Shown here in pieces: positions 16,651-23,297 of a stretch of 40,804 nucleotides of DNA (the stretch's first letter is position 1; every line of letters starts with the position of its first letter). The stretch spans positions 1 through 40,804 of the forward strand of contig JADDQF010000104.1 of the NCBI GenBank assembly GCA_016781505.1, written 5' to 3'. The notes under the pieces were generated by a model. It was not told the origin of the DNA. It worked only from the letters and a program-made list of their open reading frames with translations, and did no database searches. The DNA comes from a bacterium. GTDB taxonomy: Bacteria > Chloroflexota > Chloroflexia > Chloroflexales > Kallotenuaceae. The position numbers were made by a program, and so were the translations under genes.

Positions 16651-16710
16651 GCTGGTGGATTTGGCGTTGTCGTTTCCATCCGACAGGCGAATAATCCCGA
16701 ATCCGCCAGC
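16651..16710 (+). repeat. Long hairpin between fakA and first fakB
   Basis: Bases 16651-16664 pair with 16697-16710 as a 14-bp stem with two G-T wobbles (GCTGGTGGATTTGG against CCGAATCCGCCAGC). Inside the loop, TGTCG and CGACA form a second short stem. It ends 12 bases before the fakB ATG, which has only a weak ribosome site (AAAAGAA). It could adjust fakB translation or be a processing site. Confidence 0.5.
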
Positions 16711-16722
16711 CAAAAGAACATT

Positions 16723-17565
16723 ATGCCCGGCGTGAAGATTGTTACCGACAGCACAGCGGATATTCCACCTGCCCTGCTGCGCGAGCTTGAGATCGAAGTT
16801 GTGCCCCTCCAGATAACTATCGGCGGAGAAACTTTTCGATCTGGAGTGGATTTGACCAACGAGCAGTTTTACAAGCTGTTGAGCGAGGGCCAGGGCCCGC
16901 CCTCGACCACTGCACCGCCAACAGCCGTGTTTGAGCAGACCTATCGGCGTTTGGCGCAACACTATGAGTCGATTATCTCGGTGCATATTTCCAGCCATCT
17001 CAGCACGGCGCACAAAGCTGCCGCCCAGGCACGCGAGCGGCTGCCGGTCTCGTTGGCCCGGATCGAGGTGATCGACAGCCATTCGGCGTCGATGGGCCTG
17101 GGCCTGACGGTGATCGCGGCTGCCCGCATGGCGCAAGCAGGCGTGCCCATCGACGAGATTGTGCGGCACGTGCATTACCGGGTGCAGCATACGCATAGTG
17201 TGTTTTTTGTCGATACCGTCGAGTATTTGGATCGTTCCGGCCGTGTCAGCATGGCTACGAATTTTGCCAGCTCGATGTCGCGGATCAAGCCGCTCTTGCT
17301 GATCGACGAAGGTCATATTGTGCCGTACGAGCGGACGCGTACCCGGGCTAAAGCGATCGATGGGTTGTTCACATTCGTGGAAGACTTTCCCAACGTGCGG
17401 GAAGTAGCCGTGATGTACAGCACGTCGCCCGAAGATGTTGAAAAGCTGCTGGACAAGCTTATGCTGATCTTCCCGCGGGAGCAGGTGCTGATCGCCGAGT
17501 ATGGTCCGGCACTCGGCGCTCATCTAGGCCCAGGCGCCATGGGCGTGGCCGCGTACGAAGGATAA
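16723..17565 (+). CDS. fakB: DegV family fatty-acid-binding protein (FakB-like), first copy
   Basis: 280-residue DegV protein, the subunit that binds a fatty acid and presents its carboxylate to FakA. The family opening VKIVTDSTADIPPALLRELE is intact. FRSGVDLTNEQFYKLL, PSTTAPPTAVF (the usual TSQPS-type segment), ISVHISSHLSTAHKAAAQA, VIDSHSASMGLGL and VEYLDRSGRVS follow. ATG 16723 is used; its ribosome site is poor and a large hairpin lies just before it. It shares its layout with the next gene but is clearly diverged (IGGETFRSGVD versus FGNETFQDGVD), so the two may bind different acyl chains, as paralogous FakB proteins do in Staphylococcus. The lipid preference is not visible. Confidence 0.92.
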   Translation: MPGVKIVTDSTADIPPALLRELEIEVVPLQITIGGETFRSGVDLTNEQFYKLLSEGQGPPSTTAPPTAVFEQTYRRLAQHYESIISVHISSHLSTAHKAAAQARERLPVSLARIEVIDSHSASMGLGLTVIAAARMAQAGVPIDEIVRHVHYRVQHTHSVFFVDTVEYLDRSGRVSMATNFASSMSRIKPLLLIDEGHIVPYERTRTRAKAIDGLFTFVEDFPNVREVAVMYSTSPEDVEKLLDKLMLIFPREQVLIAEYGPALGAHLGPGAMGVAAYEG

Positions 17566-17649
17566 CCGAACGTTTGACAGGTGAGGCTCCCGGACTCGCC
17601 TTGTTCATCTTTGTCTGCGCCTTTTGCTGGATACGTTTAGGAGGCTTAA

Positions 17650-18483
17650 GTGAGTGTAGCTGTGGTTGTCGACAGTACCGCTGATATTCCCCAGGCCATG
17701 CGCGACGAGTATGCTATTTCGGTCGTTCCGCTGTCGATTATCTTCGGCAACGAGACGTTTCAGGACGGCGTCGATATGACGAGCGACCAGTTTTACCAGC
17801 GGCTCACCGAGAGCAACGTGCATCCCTCAAGCTCGCAACCGTCGCCTGGCGCTTTTGCGGAAGTGTACGAGCGGCTGGCGCAAAACCACGCGGGCATTAT
17901 CTCGATTCATATAAGCGGCAAACTGAGTGGCACCGTCCGCTCCGCGGCGCAAGCGCAGGAATTGGTGCCCAATATCCCGATCCGGGTGATCGACTCGGGC
18001 AGCGTCTCGATGGGCTTCGGCTTTTTGGGCTTGGAAGCTGCCAAGCTCGCCCGCGCAGGTCACACCCTGGACGACATCGCCACACAGATCGAGCGCATGG
18101 TGCCAAACATTCGGCTATGGGCCGTGCTGGATACGCTCAAATATTTGGAGCGGGGCGGTCGGATCGGCCGTACCCGCGCTTTTTTGGGCACGCTGTTGAA
18201 CGTCAAGCCGATGATTCAGATCAAAGAAGAAGTGCTGCCGGCCGAGCAGGTGCGGACCCATAAAAAGGCGATTGCGCGAATGGTCGATCTGGCCTCTGCT
18301 GAAGGCCCGTATGAGCATCTGGCCGTGCTGCATAGCGCAGCGGAACCGCTAGCCACCGAGCTGGCCAACCAGCTTGGATCGCTCCATCCCCGTGACCAAA
18401 TCGTTACCGCCCAGCTCACCGGCGTGATCGGGGTGCATGGTGGGCCAGGCGTGCTGGGCGTGACCGGCATCAAAAAGGCGTAA
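17650..18483 (+). CDS. fakB: DegV family fatty-acid-binding protein (FakB-like), second copy
   Basis: 277-residue second DegV protein. It opens VAVVVDSTADIPQAMRDEYA and continues with FQDGVDMTSDQFYQRL, SSSQPSPGAFAEVYERLAQ, ISIHISGKLSGTVRSAAQA, VIDSGSVSMGFGFL, LKYLERGGRIGRTRAFLGTL and VKPMIQI. This copy keeps the canonical SSQPS, SGKLSGT and RGGRIG elements better than the first. The start is GTG 17650, with AGGAGG at 5-base spacing, so it probably has stronger initiation than the first copy. An 11-bp hairpin about 90 bases downstream may end the asp23-fakA-fakB-fakB unit. Confidence 0.93.
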   Translation: MSVAVVVDSTADIPQAMRDEYAISVVPLSIIFGNETFQDGVDMTSDQFYQRLTESNVHPSSSQPSPGAFAEVYERLAQNHAGIISIHISGKLSGTVRSAAQAQELVPNIPIRVIDSGSVSMGFGFLGLEAAKLARAGHTLDDIATQIERMVPNIRLWAVLDTLKYLERGGRIGRTRAFLGTLLNVKPMIQIKEEVLPAEQVRTHKKAIARMVDLASAEGPYEHLAVLHSAAEPLATELANQLGSLHPRDQIVTAQLTGVIGVHGGPGVLGVTGIKKA

Positions 18484-18574
18484 ACGCCCGCTTGTGCTGC
18501 CGTACGCCGTGGGACACACCATGCTGCTGCGTGCACCCCCGCGCCCTTAAGCGCTCACCACCGGCGGGGCAAGC

Positions 18575-18606
18575 CAGACTCGCTTCACTAGCTGCAAGCG
18601 AGTCTG
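18575..18606 (+). terminator. Terminator after fakB pair
   Basis: CAGACTCGCTT pairs perfectly with AAGCGAGTCTG (11 bp, 10-base loop), followed by CGGTTTGTT. It lies between the second fakB and aroQ on the same strand. The U-tract is broken, so strength is uncertain. Confidence 0.6.
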
Positions 18607-18655
18607 CGGTTTGTTAGCGGTAGTTGGCTGAGCAAACGCAACCCAGGAGCTTAGT

Positions 18656-19081
18656 ATGCGCGTTATGGTGCTGCATGGTCCAAATCTTAACATGCTTGGT
18701 ACCCGCGAGCCCGAAATTTATGGCCGCACCACGCTGGTCGACATCGACGCGGCGCTGGTGCAGCGGGGTGTGGAGCTTGGCGTCGAGGTGTGGACCTTTC
18801 AGTCCAACCATGAGGGTGGGTTGATCGATGCCTTGCAGGCGGAAGCGTCGCGGAGCGACGGGGTAATTATCAATCCGGGGGCGTTTACGCACTACAGCTA
18901 TGCGTTGCGCGATGCGCTTGCCGCGGCCCATCTGCCAACCATTGAAGTTCACCTGTCGAATGTGTACGCGCGCGAGCCCTTTCGCCACCACTCGGTGATC
19001 GCGCCGATCGCAACCGGGCAGATCAGCGGACTCGGCTGGCGCGGCTATGTGCTAGCCCTGGAGTGGTTGGCGGCACGGTAG
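18656..19081 (+). CDS. aroQ: 3-dehydroquinate dehydratase, type II
   Basis: 141-residue type II dehydroquinase, third step of the shikimate pathway: it removes water from 3-dehydroquinate to give 3-dehydroshikimate. The active-site pieces are all visible: [18 protein letters not shown] (catalytic Arg17 and Tyr22), [29 protein letters not shown] (Asn, His), then [17 protein letters not shown] (His and Arg) and [11 protein letters not shown]. The start is ATG 18656, with CAGGAG six bases upstream. No other shikimate gene is in the window. It is followed on the same strand by the M24 peptidase-efp-accB genes, a neighbourhood seen in many bacteria (aroQ-pepQ-efp-accB). Confidence 0.96.
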   Translation: MRVMVLHGPNLNMLGTREPEIYGRTTLVDIDAALVQRGVELGVEVWTFQSNHEGGLIDALQAEASRSDGVIINPGAFTHYSYALRDALAAAHLPTIEVHLSNVYAREPFRHHSVIAPIATGQISGLGWRGYVLALEWLAAR

Positions 19082-19168
19082 CTCCTGCGGGCGTGAAAGG
19101 TGCTCCTTCCTTCGCACACGCGCCCCCGTCCAACGGGCTGGTGAACGAAACGCGAGGCAGAGATCGTA

Positions 19169-19177
19169 TGGTATACT
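19169..19177 (+). promoter_or_regulatory. Extended -10 upstream of the M24 peptidase gene
   Basis: TGGTATACT is an extended -10 (TGn plus TATACT at 19172-19177). It would start transcripts about 60 bases before the peptidase gene. The -35 position is poor. The plus-strand genes from here through accB could be served by it. Confidence 0.4.
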
Positions 19178-19242
19178 GCTTATCGCCGCACATGGGCGCG
19201 GTGGTTTTTGTGTTGTTCAGAATGTAGCGGGAGCACAGCAGG

Positions 19243-20334
19243 ATGCAACATCGGCTTGAGCGATGTCGGGAGCGGCTTGCCGCGGAGCAGCTTGACGGGC
19301 TGCTGGTGACGAGCGCAGCCAATCGCCGTTACCTCAGTGGCTTTACCGGCTCGGCAGGTGCGCTGCTCGTTTCCGCTGAGCGTGCGTTCCTGTTGTCGGA
19401 CGGCCGCTACGCGGTGCAAGGCCCACAAGAAGCGCCTGCGTTTGAATGGGTGCTGCTGTCCGATGCTGCGCCGCTTGCGAAACAGCTTCCGCAGCTCGCC
19501 CGCCAGTGTGGCTTGCAGCGCATCGGCTTTGAAGCCCAGGACCTCAGCGTGGCGCAGTACACCAAGCTGCAGCACGAGCTCCAGGCAGCTGAGGTGCCCG
19601 CCGCGTGGGTCGCAACCGAAGGTTTGATTGAAGGCCTGCGGGAAGCCAAAGACGCCGACGAGATTGCCACGCTCCGGCGGGCCATTGCGATCACGGATGA
19701 TGCATTTGCCGCAGTGCGACCAATGCTGCGTCCAGCCATGCGTGAGCGGGAGGTCGCCTGGGAGTTGGAAAAGGCGATGCGTGAGCGCGGCGCGGAAGCG
19801 CTGGCCTTCGAGGTGATTGTCGCCGCTGGTGACAATGGCTCGCGTCCGCACGCCCGTGCCAGCGATGCCCAGCTTGGCGTGGGCCGGCCGGTGGTGCTGG
19901 ATTTTGGCGCGCGGCTGGCGGGCTATCACGCCGACATGACCCGCACGGTTGTGCTCGGCGAGGCCGACGACACGTTCTGGCATGTGTACAACACGGTGCT
20001 GGAAGCCCAGCAGGCGGCAGCCGCCGGAGCATCTGTCGGCAAGACGGGAGCGGAGATCGACGCTTTGGCGCGCGAGCTTATCACGGCGGCGGGCTATGGC
20101 GAGGCGTTTGGCCATGGCTTGGGCCACGGCGTTGGCCTACAGATCCACGAAGGGCCGGCCGTGCGTCGGCTCAGCCAGGCGAGATTGTCGGCCGGAGCGG
20201 TCTTCTCGGTTGAGCCGGGCGTTTATTTGCCGGGCTGGGGTGGTGTGCGGATCGAAGACTTGGTCTTGTTGACGGATGCCGGGCCTGAGACACTAACTCA
20301 GTCGCCCAAAGATCCCGTTCTTGTGATCCCATGA
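19243..20334 (+). CDS. M24 family Xaa-Pro aminopeptidase
   Basis: 363-residue metallopeptidase of the pita-bread fold, predicted to remove an N-terminal residue before proline. An N-terminal creatinase-like domain (VTSAANRRYLSGFTGSAGAL) is followed by the catalytic domain with all five metal ligands: Asp in VLDFGAR, Asp in YHADMTRTVV, His in GHGLGHGVGLQIHEGP, Glu in SVEPGVY and Glu in VRIEDLVLL. The length matches the PepQ/YqhT-type enzymes that precede efp. ATG 19243 follows a weak GGGAG/CAGG. It ends 40 bases before efp on the same strand. Confidence 0.93.
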   Translation: MQHRLERCRERLAAEQLDGLLVTSAANRRYLSGFTGSAGALLVSAERAFLLSDGRYAVQGPQEAPAFEWVLLSDAAPLAKQLPQLARQCGLQRIGFEAQDLSVAQYTKLQHELQAAEVPAAWVATEGLIEGLREAKDADEIATLRRAIAITDDAFAAVRPMLRPAMREREVAWELEKAMRERGAEALAFEVIVAAGDNGSRPHARASDAQLGVGRPVVLDFGARLAGYHADMTRTVVLGEADDTFWHVYNTVLEAQQAAAAGASVGKTGAEIDALARELITAAGYGEAFGHGLGHGVGLQIHEGPAVRRLSQARLSAGAVFSVEPGVYLPGWGGVRIEDLVLLTDAGPETLTQSPKDPVLVIP

Positions 20335-20374
20335 TGCAAAAACAAAACATGACATACCTTAAGGAGTTGACCAA

Positions 20375-20938
20375 ATGCCAGTTGTTGATACCGGTTCAAT
20401 GAAAAAAGGGATGACCATCACCTTTGATGGCGAGCTTTACAAGGTGTTGGAGCACGAACATAACAAGCAGGGCCGCGGCACGGCCAACGTCCGCCTCACG
20501 CTGCGCAATGTACGCACCGGCTCCACTACGGTCCGCACGGTGATGGCCGGTGAGCGGTTCGAGCAGGCAATTCTGGAAAACAAGAAGGTGCAGTACCTGT
20601 ACCGCGACGGCGACGATTTCTATTTCATGGATCAAGAAACGTTTGAGCAGCCCGTGGTCAATGCCGACATCATCGGCGATGCGGCCAAGTACATGAAAGA
20701 AGGGCAGGAGCTTGAGCTGCGCTTCTACGGTGACGAGGCGCTGGATGTGTCGCTGCCGACCGCCGTTGAGCTGGCGATCACCGATACCGAGCCGAACTAC
20801 AAGGGCGATACCACCACCGGCGGCAAGCCCGCAACGCTGGAAACGGGCGCCGTGACTCAGGTGCCCTTCTTTGTGAACCGCGGCGAGGTTGTGCGTGTCG
20901 ATACGCGCACCGGTGAATATATCGAGCGCGTCAGCTAA
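20375..20938 (+). CDS. efp: Elongation factor P
   Basis: 187-residue EF-P, which binds between the P and E sites and relieves ribosomes stalled on consecutive prolines. The three beta-barrel domains are all present: the KOW-like N-terminus MKKGMTITFDGELYKVLEHE, the middle VQYLYRDGDDFYFMDQETFE, and the C-terminal VPFFVNRGEVVRVDTRTGEY. The loop that contacts the P-site tRNA reads HNKQGRGTANVRLTLRN. The tip residue that is Lys34 in Escherichia coli is Arg34 here. ATG 20375 follows AAGGAG. Between efp and accB there is a 76-base hairpin. Confidence 0.97.
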   Translation: MPVVDTGSMKKGMTITFDGELYKVLEHEHNKQGRGTANVRLTLRNVRTGSTTVRTVMAGERFEQAILENKKVQYLYRDGDDFYFMDQETFEQPVVNADIIGDAAKYMKEGQELELRFYGDEALDVSLPTAVELAITDTEPNYKGDTTTGGKPATLETGAVTQVPFFVNRGEVVRVDTRTGEYIERVS

Positions 20939-20943
20939 TACGA

Positions 20944-21019
20944 GGCAACAGGCATCAGGTGACAGGTTTCAGGCAGAGCCATGATCGCTCCTGAAGCCTG
21001 TTGCCTGTTACCTGTAGCC
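20944..21019 (+). repeat. Large CAGG-rich hairpin between efp and accB
   Basis: Bases 20944-20973 and 20990-21019 are two 30-base arms that pair over about 24 positions, with a 16-base loop. Each arm is itself built from degenerate units of the form ACAGG/CAGG spaced every 8 to 11 bases. It lies six bases after the efp stop codon and ends just before the accB ribosome site, so it may be an attenuator or 3'-end structure. Confidence 0.6.
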
Positions 21020-21035
21020 TAGCGTTGGAGGGTGT

Positions 21036-21548
21036 ATGGGAGATCACGAGCGCAATGGCGTTCTGTTGACCGACGAAGTGCGTGAGCTCGTCGCGCTGAT
21101 GAAAGATTCGGATATTGCCGAGGTGTTGATCGAGCGCGGTGATGCAAAGCTGCATCTTAAGCGCACAACGCCAGCCGCGCCCGCTCCGGTCACTGTTCCC
21201 GTGTATAGCGCGCCGCCCATGGCGGGGGTGCAACCAGTGGTAGCGCCGGCGGTCGCTGCTGCTCCTGTTGTTGCCCCGCAAGACGCGGAAGAGGCTCAGC
21301 CAGTGTCGGGCCTGGCCGTGACCGCGCCAATGGTCGGCACATTCTACGGCTCGCCCTCGCCCAAAGATCCGCCCTATGTGCGCGTTGGCGATGAGGTCCG
21401 GCCAGGTGACGTGCTCGGCATCATCGAAGCGATGAAGATCATGAACGAGATCGAGTGCGAAGTGCATGGACGGGTCGCACAGGTGTTGGTGCAAAGCTCC
21501 CAGCCCGTTGAGTACGGCCAAACGTTGATGGTGATCGAGCCGCTGTAG
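21036..21548 (+). CDS. accB: Biotin carboxyl carrier protein of acetyl-CoA carboxylase
   Basis: 170-residue BCCP. The N-terminal region (LTDEVRELVALMKDSDIAEV) is followed by an alanine/proline linker at about residues 44-92 and a C-terminal biotinyl domain from about 94. It contains VGTFYGSPSPKDPPYVRVGD and the biotin site EAMKIMNEI, with Lys134 the expected biotinylated residue. It carries carboxyl groups from biotin carboxylase to the transferase for malonyl-CoA synthesis, the entry to fatty acid synthesis. ATG 21036 follows GGAGGG. accC is not immediately downstream, which is unusual since accB-accC pairs are common; xseA follows instead. The fak genes nearby share the lipid theme. Confidence 0.96.
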   Translation: MGDHERNGVLLTDEVRELVALMKDSDIAEVLIERGDAKLHLKRTTPAAPAPVTVPVYSAPPMAGVQPVVAPAVAAAPVVAPQDAEEAQPVSGLAVTAPMVGTFYGSPSPKDPPYVRVGDEVRPGDVLGIIEAMKIMNEIECEVHGRVAQVLVQSSQPVEYGQTLMVIEPL

Positions 21549-21625
21549 CAAGGTGCGGATGGTGGCGGAGATTGCTGCCCACTATTTTGAAGCTTGACCT
21601 CTTTCGTTTGCTAAACAGCTAAGGC

Positions 21626-21661
21626 GTGGTGGCGCCCACAATTTCCACAAAGCGCCACCGC
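21626..21661 (+). repeat. Hairpin in the xseA leader
   Basis: GGTGGCGC (21628-21635) pairs with GCGCCACC (21652-21659), extended by a wobble and one more pair to 10 bp, with a 16-base loop. It ends ten bases before the xseA ATG, occupying the place where a ribosome site would be expected. It could be an accB terminator lacking a U-tract or a translational control element. Confidence 0.45.
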
Positions 21662-21671
21662 AATATTCACC

Positions 21672-22883
21672 ATGCATATATTCTCGATCAGCGACCTCAC
21701 CGGCTATATCGGCGAGATGCTCGACGCCGACCCGATCCTCAGTGATGTGTGGGTCGAAGGCGAGGTCTCGAACTGGAGCCGCGCAGCCTCGGGCCATTGT
21801 TATTGGACCCTGCGTGAAGGTGACGCTCAGCTGCAAACGGTCTGCTGGCGGCAGCAAGCGCTCAAGCAGCCGCGCTTGCCTACCAACGGCGATCAGGTGC
21901 TGGTCCATGGCCGGGTATCCTTTTGGCCGGTCAGCGGTAAACTGCAGCTGTATGTTGATCTGATTCGTCCGGCTGGTATCGGGCTGCTGCACGCGCAGGT
22001 TGAGGCGCTCAAGCAGCGGCTGGAGTCCGAAGGGCTGTTCGATCCCGGCCGGAAACGACCGATTCCAGCTCTGCCGCGGCGGATTGGCGTGGTTACCTCG
22101 CCAACTGGCGCTGCCCTGCGCGACATTTTGTCGGTGCTGCGAGAGCGCTGGCCGCTCTGCGAGGTTGTGCTGGCGCCGGCGGTGGTGCAGGGCGAGCAGG
22201 CGCCCGAAAGCATTGTTGAGGCGTTGTATAACCTGTATGGCGTTGAGCTGGATGTGATCATCGTGGCGCGTGGCGGCGGCTCAATCGAAGATTTGTGGGC
22301 GTTTAACGACGAGGTGGTTGTGCGGGCCGTATTTGCGAGTCCGGTGCCGGTGATCACGGGCGTGGGCCATGAAACCGACACAACCGTGGTGGACTACGTG
22401 GCCGACCTGCGCGCGCCCACACCTTCGGTAGCGGCCGCGTATGCTACGCCGAACGTTGGTGAGCTGCGAAACGAGCTCCTTGGGCTGGTCACGGTGCTGC
22501 ATACGACCATGACCCAGCGGCTTGACGGAGCGCGTGACGAGCTGGAGCATACGCGCCGGCATATAGGGCGACTGTCGCCACACCTCCGGCTCCAACATGA
22601 TCGGCAGCTGCTGGCTCAAACGCGAGCTCGGCTCGAACGCAACGCCGCCACAACCTTCACACTGCAGCGGCTGCGGCTCGACCATCTGCGGCAACAGCTC
22701 GAAACACTTAATCCACGCGCCACACTTGCCCGCGGCTATGCGGTTGTACGTGGGGCGGACGGCACAGTTGTGCTTGATCCCGCCACCGTTACGGATGGAG
22801 ATACGCTCGTGCTTGAGCTGCGCGATGGCCTGCTGGGTGCGCGCGCCGAAGGTGCGCCCCGTAAATACCCGAATGAGACATAA
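21672..22883 (+). CDS. xseA: Exodeoxyribonuclease VII large subunit
   Basis: 403-residue XseA, the catalytic subunit of exonuclease VII, which degrades single-stranded DNA to short oligonucleotides. The N-terminal OB fold (VWVEGEVSNWSRAASGHCYW, then VHGRVSFWPVSGKLQLYV) is followed by the catalytic core. That core has RIGVVTSPTGAALRDILSVL, IIVARGGGSIEDLWAFNDE, PVITGVGHETDTTVVDYVAD and RAPTPSVAAAYATPN. A long coiled-coil region and a C-terminal segment (NPRATLARGYAVVR) complete it. The length is within the family range. ATG 21672 has no clear Shine-Dalgarno sequence and sits behind a hairpin. The small subunit gene xseB follows 74 bases later. Confidence 0.96.
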   Translation: MHIFSISDLTGYIGEMLDADPILSDVWVEGEVSNWSRAASGHCYWTLREGDAQLQTVCWRQQALKQPRLPTNGDQVLVHGRVSFWPVSGKLQLYVDLIRPAGIGLLHAQVEALKQRLESEGLFDPGRKRPIPALPRRIGVVTSPTGAALRDILSVLRERWPLCEVVLAPAVVQGEQAPESIVEALYNLYGVELDVIIVARGGGSIEDLWAFNDEVVVRAVFASPVPVITGVGHETDTTVVDYVADLRAPTPSVAAAYATPNVGELRNELLGLVTVLHTTMTQRLDGARDELEHTRRHIGRLSPHLRLQHDRQLLAQTRARLERNAATTFTLQRLRLDHLRQQLETLNPRATLARGYAVVRGADGTVVLDPATVTDGDTLVLELRDGLLGARAEGAPRKYPNET

Positions 22884-22957
22884 TCTTCCCCTACCCAAGG
22901 CGGGACCGATGGACTATGGACATAGCGCCGCTTGTCGCTAAAGATTGAGGAGTTATT

Positions 22958-23206
22958 GTGCCACGACCAAAAGCTGCGCCGGAGACGGCTGCGCCAAGCT
23001 ATGAGGCGCTCATGGAGCGCTTACAACAGGTGGTCGCGCGTTTGGAAACTGGGGAATTGCCGCTGGCCGAGGCTGTGGCGCTGTATGAAGAGGGCGTCGC
23101 GCTCGCCGCGCGCTGCCAACAGCTACTCGAAGCTGCCGAGCTGCGGGTGCAGCAGTTGATCGTCGGCGTCGATGGGGTTGAGGTTGTGCCCTGGGAGCCT
23201 GAATAG
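22958..23206 (+). CDS. xseB: Exodeoxyribonuclease VII small subunit
   Basis: 82-residue XseB, the small helical subunit that binds the coiled coil of XseA. The family pattern is clear: SYEALMERLQQVVARLETGE, LPLAEAVALYEEGVALAARC, then a second helix LLEAAELRVQQLI. The start is GTG 22958, with GAGGAG at 5-base spacing, far stronger than the initiation region of xseA; this agrees with several small subunits being needed per large one. The N-terminal MPRPKAAPETAAP is an added low-complexity lead. Confidence 0.95.
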   Translation: MPRPKAAPETAAPSYEALMERLQQVVARLETGELPLAEAVALYEEGVALAARCQQLLEAAELRVQQLIVGVDGVEVVPWEPE

Positions 23207-23297
23207 CCCGGTGCTAGCGCTCAGTCGGGGCTACGTGTTGAAATACGGCTAGCGTATTGCGCTGCCTCGGCCGCATCTTGTTGCATCGGAGTCCATT

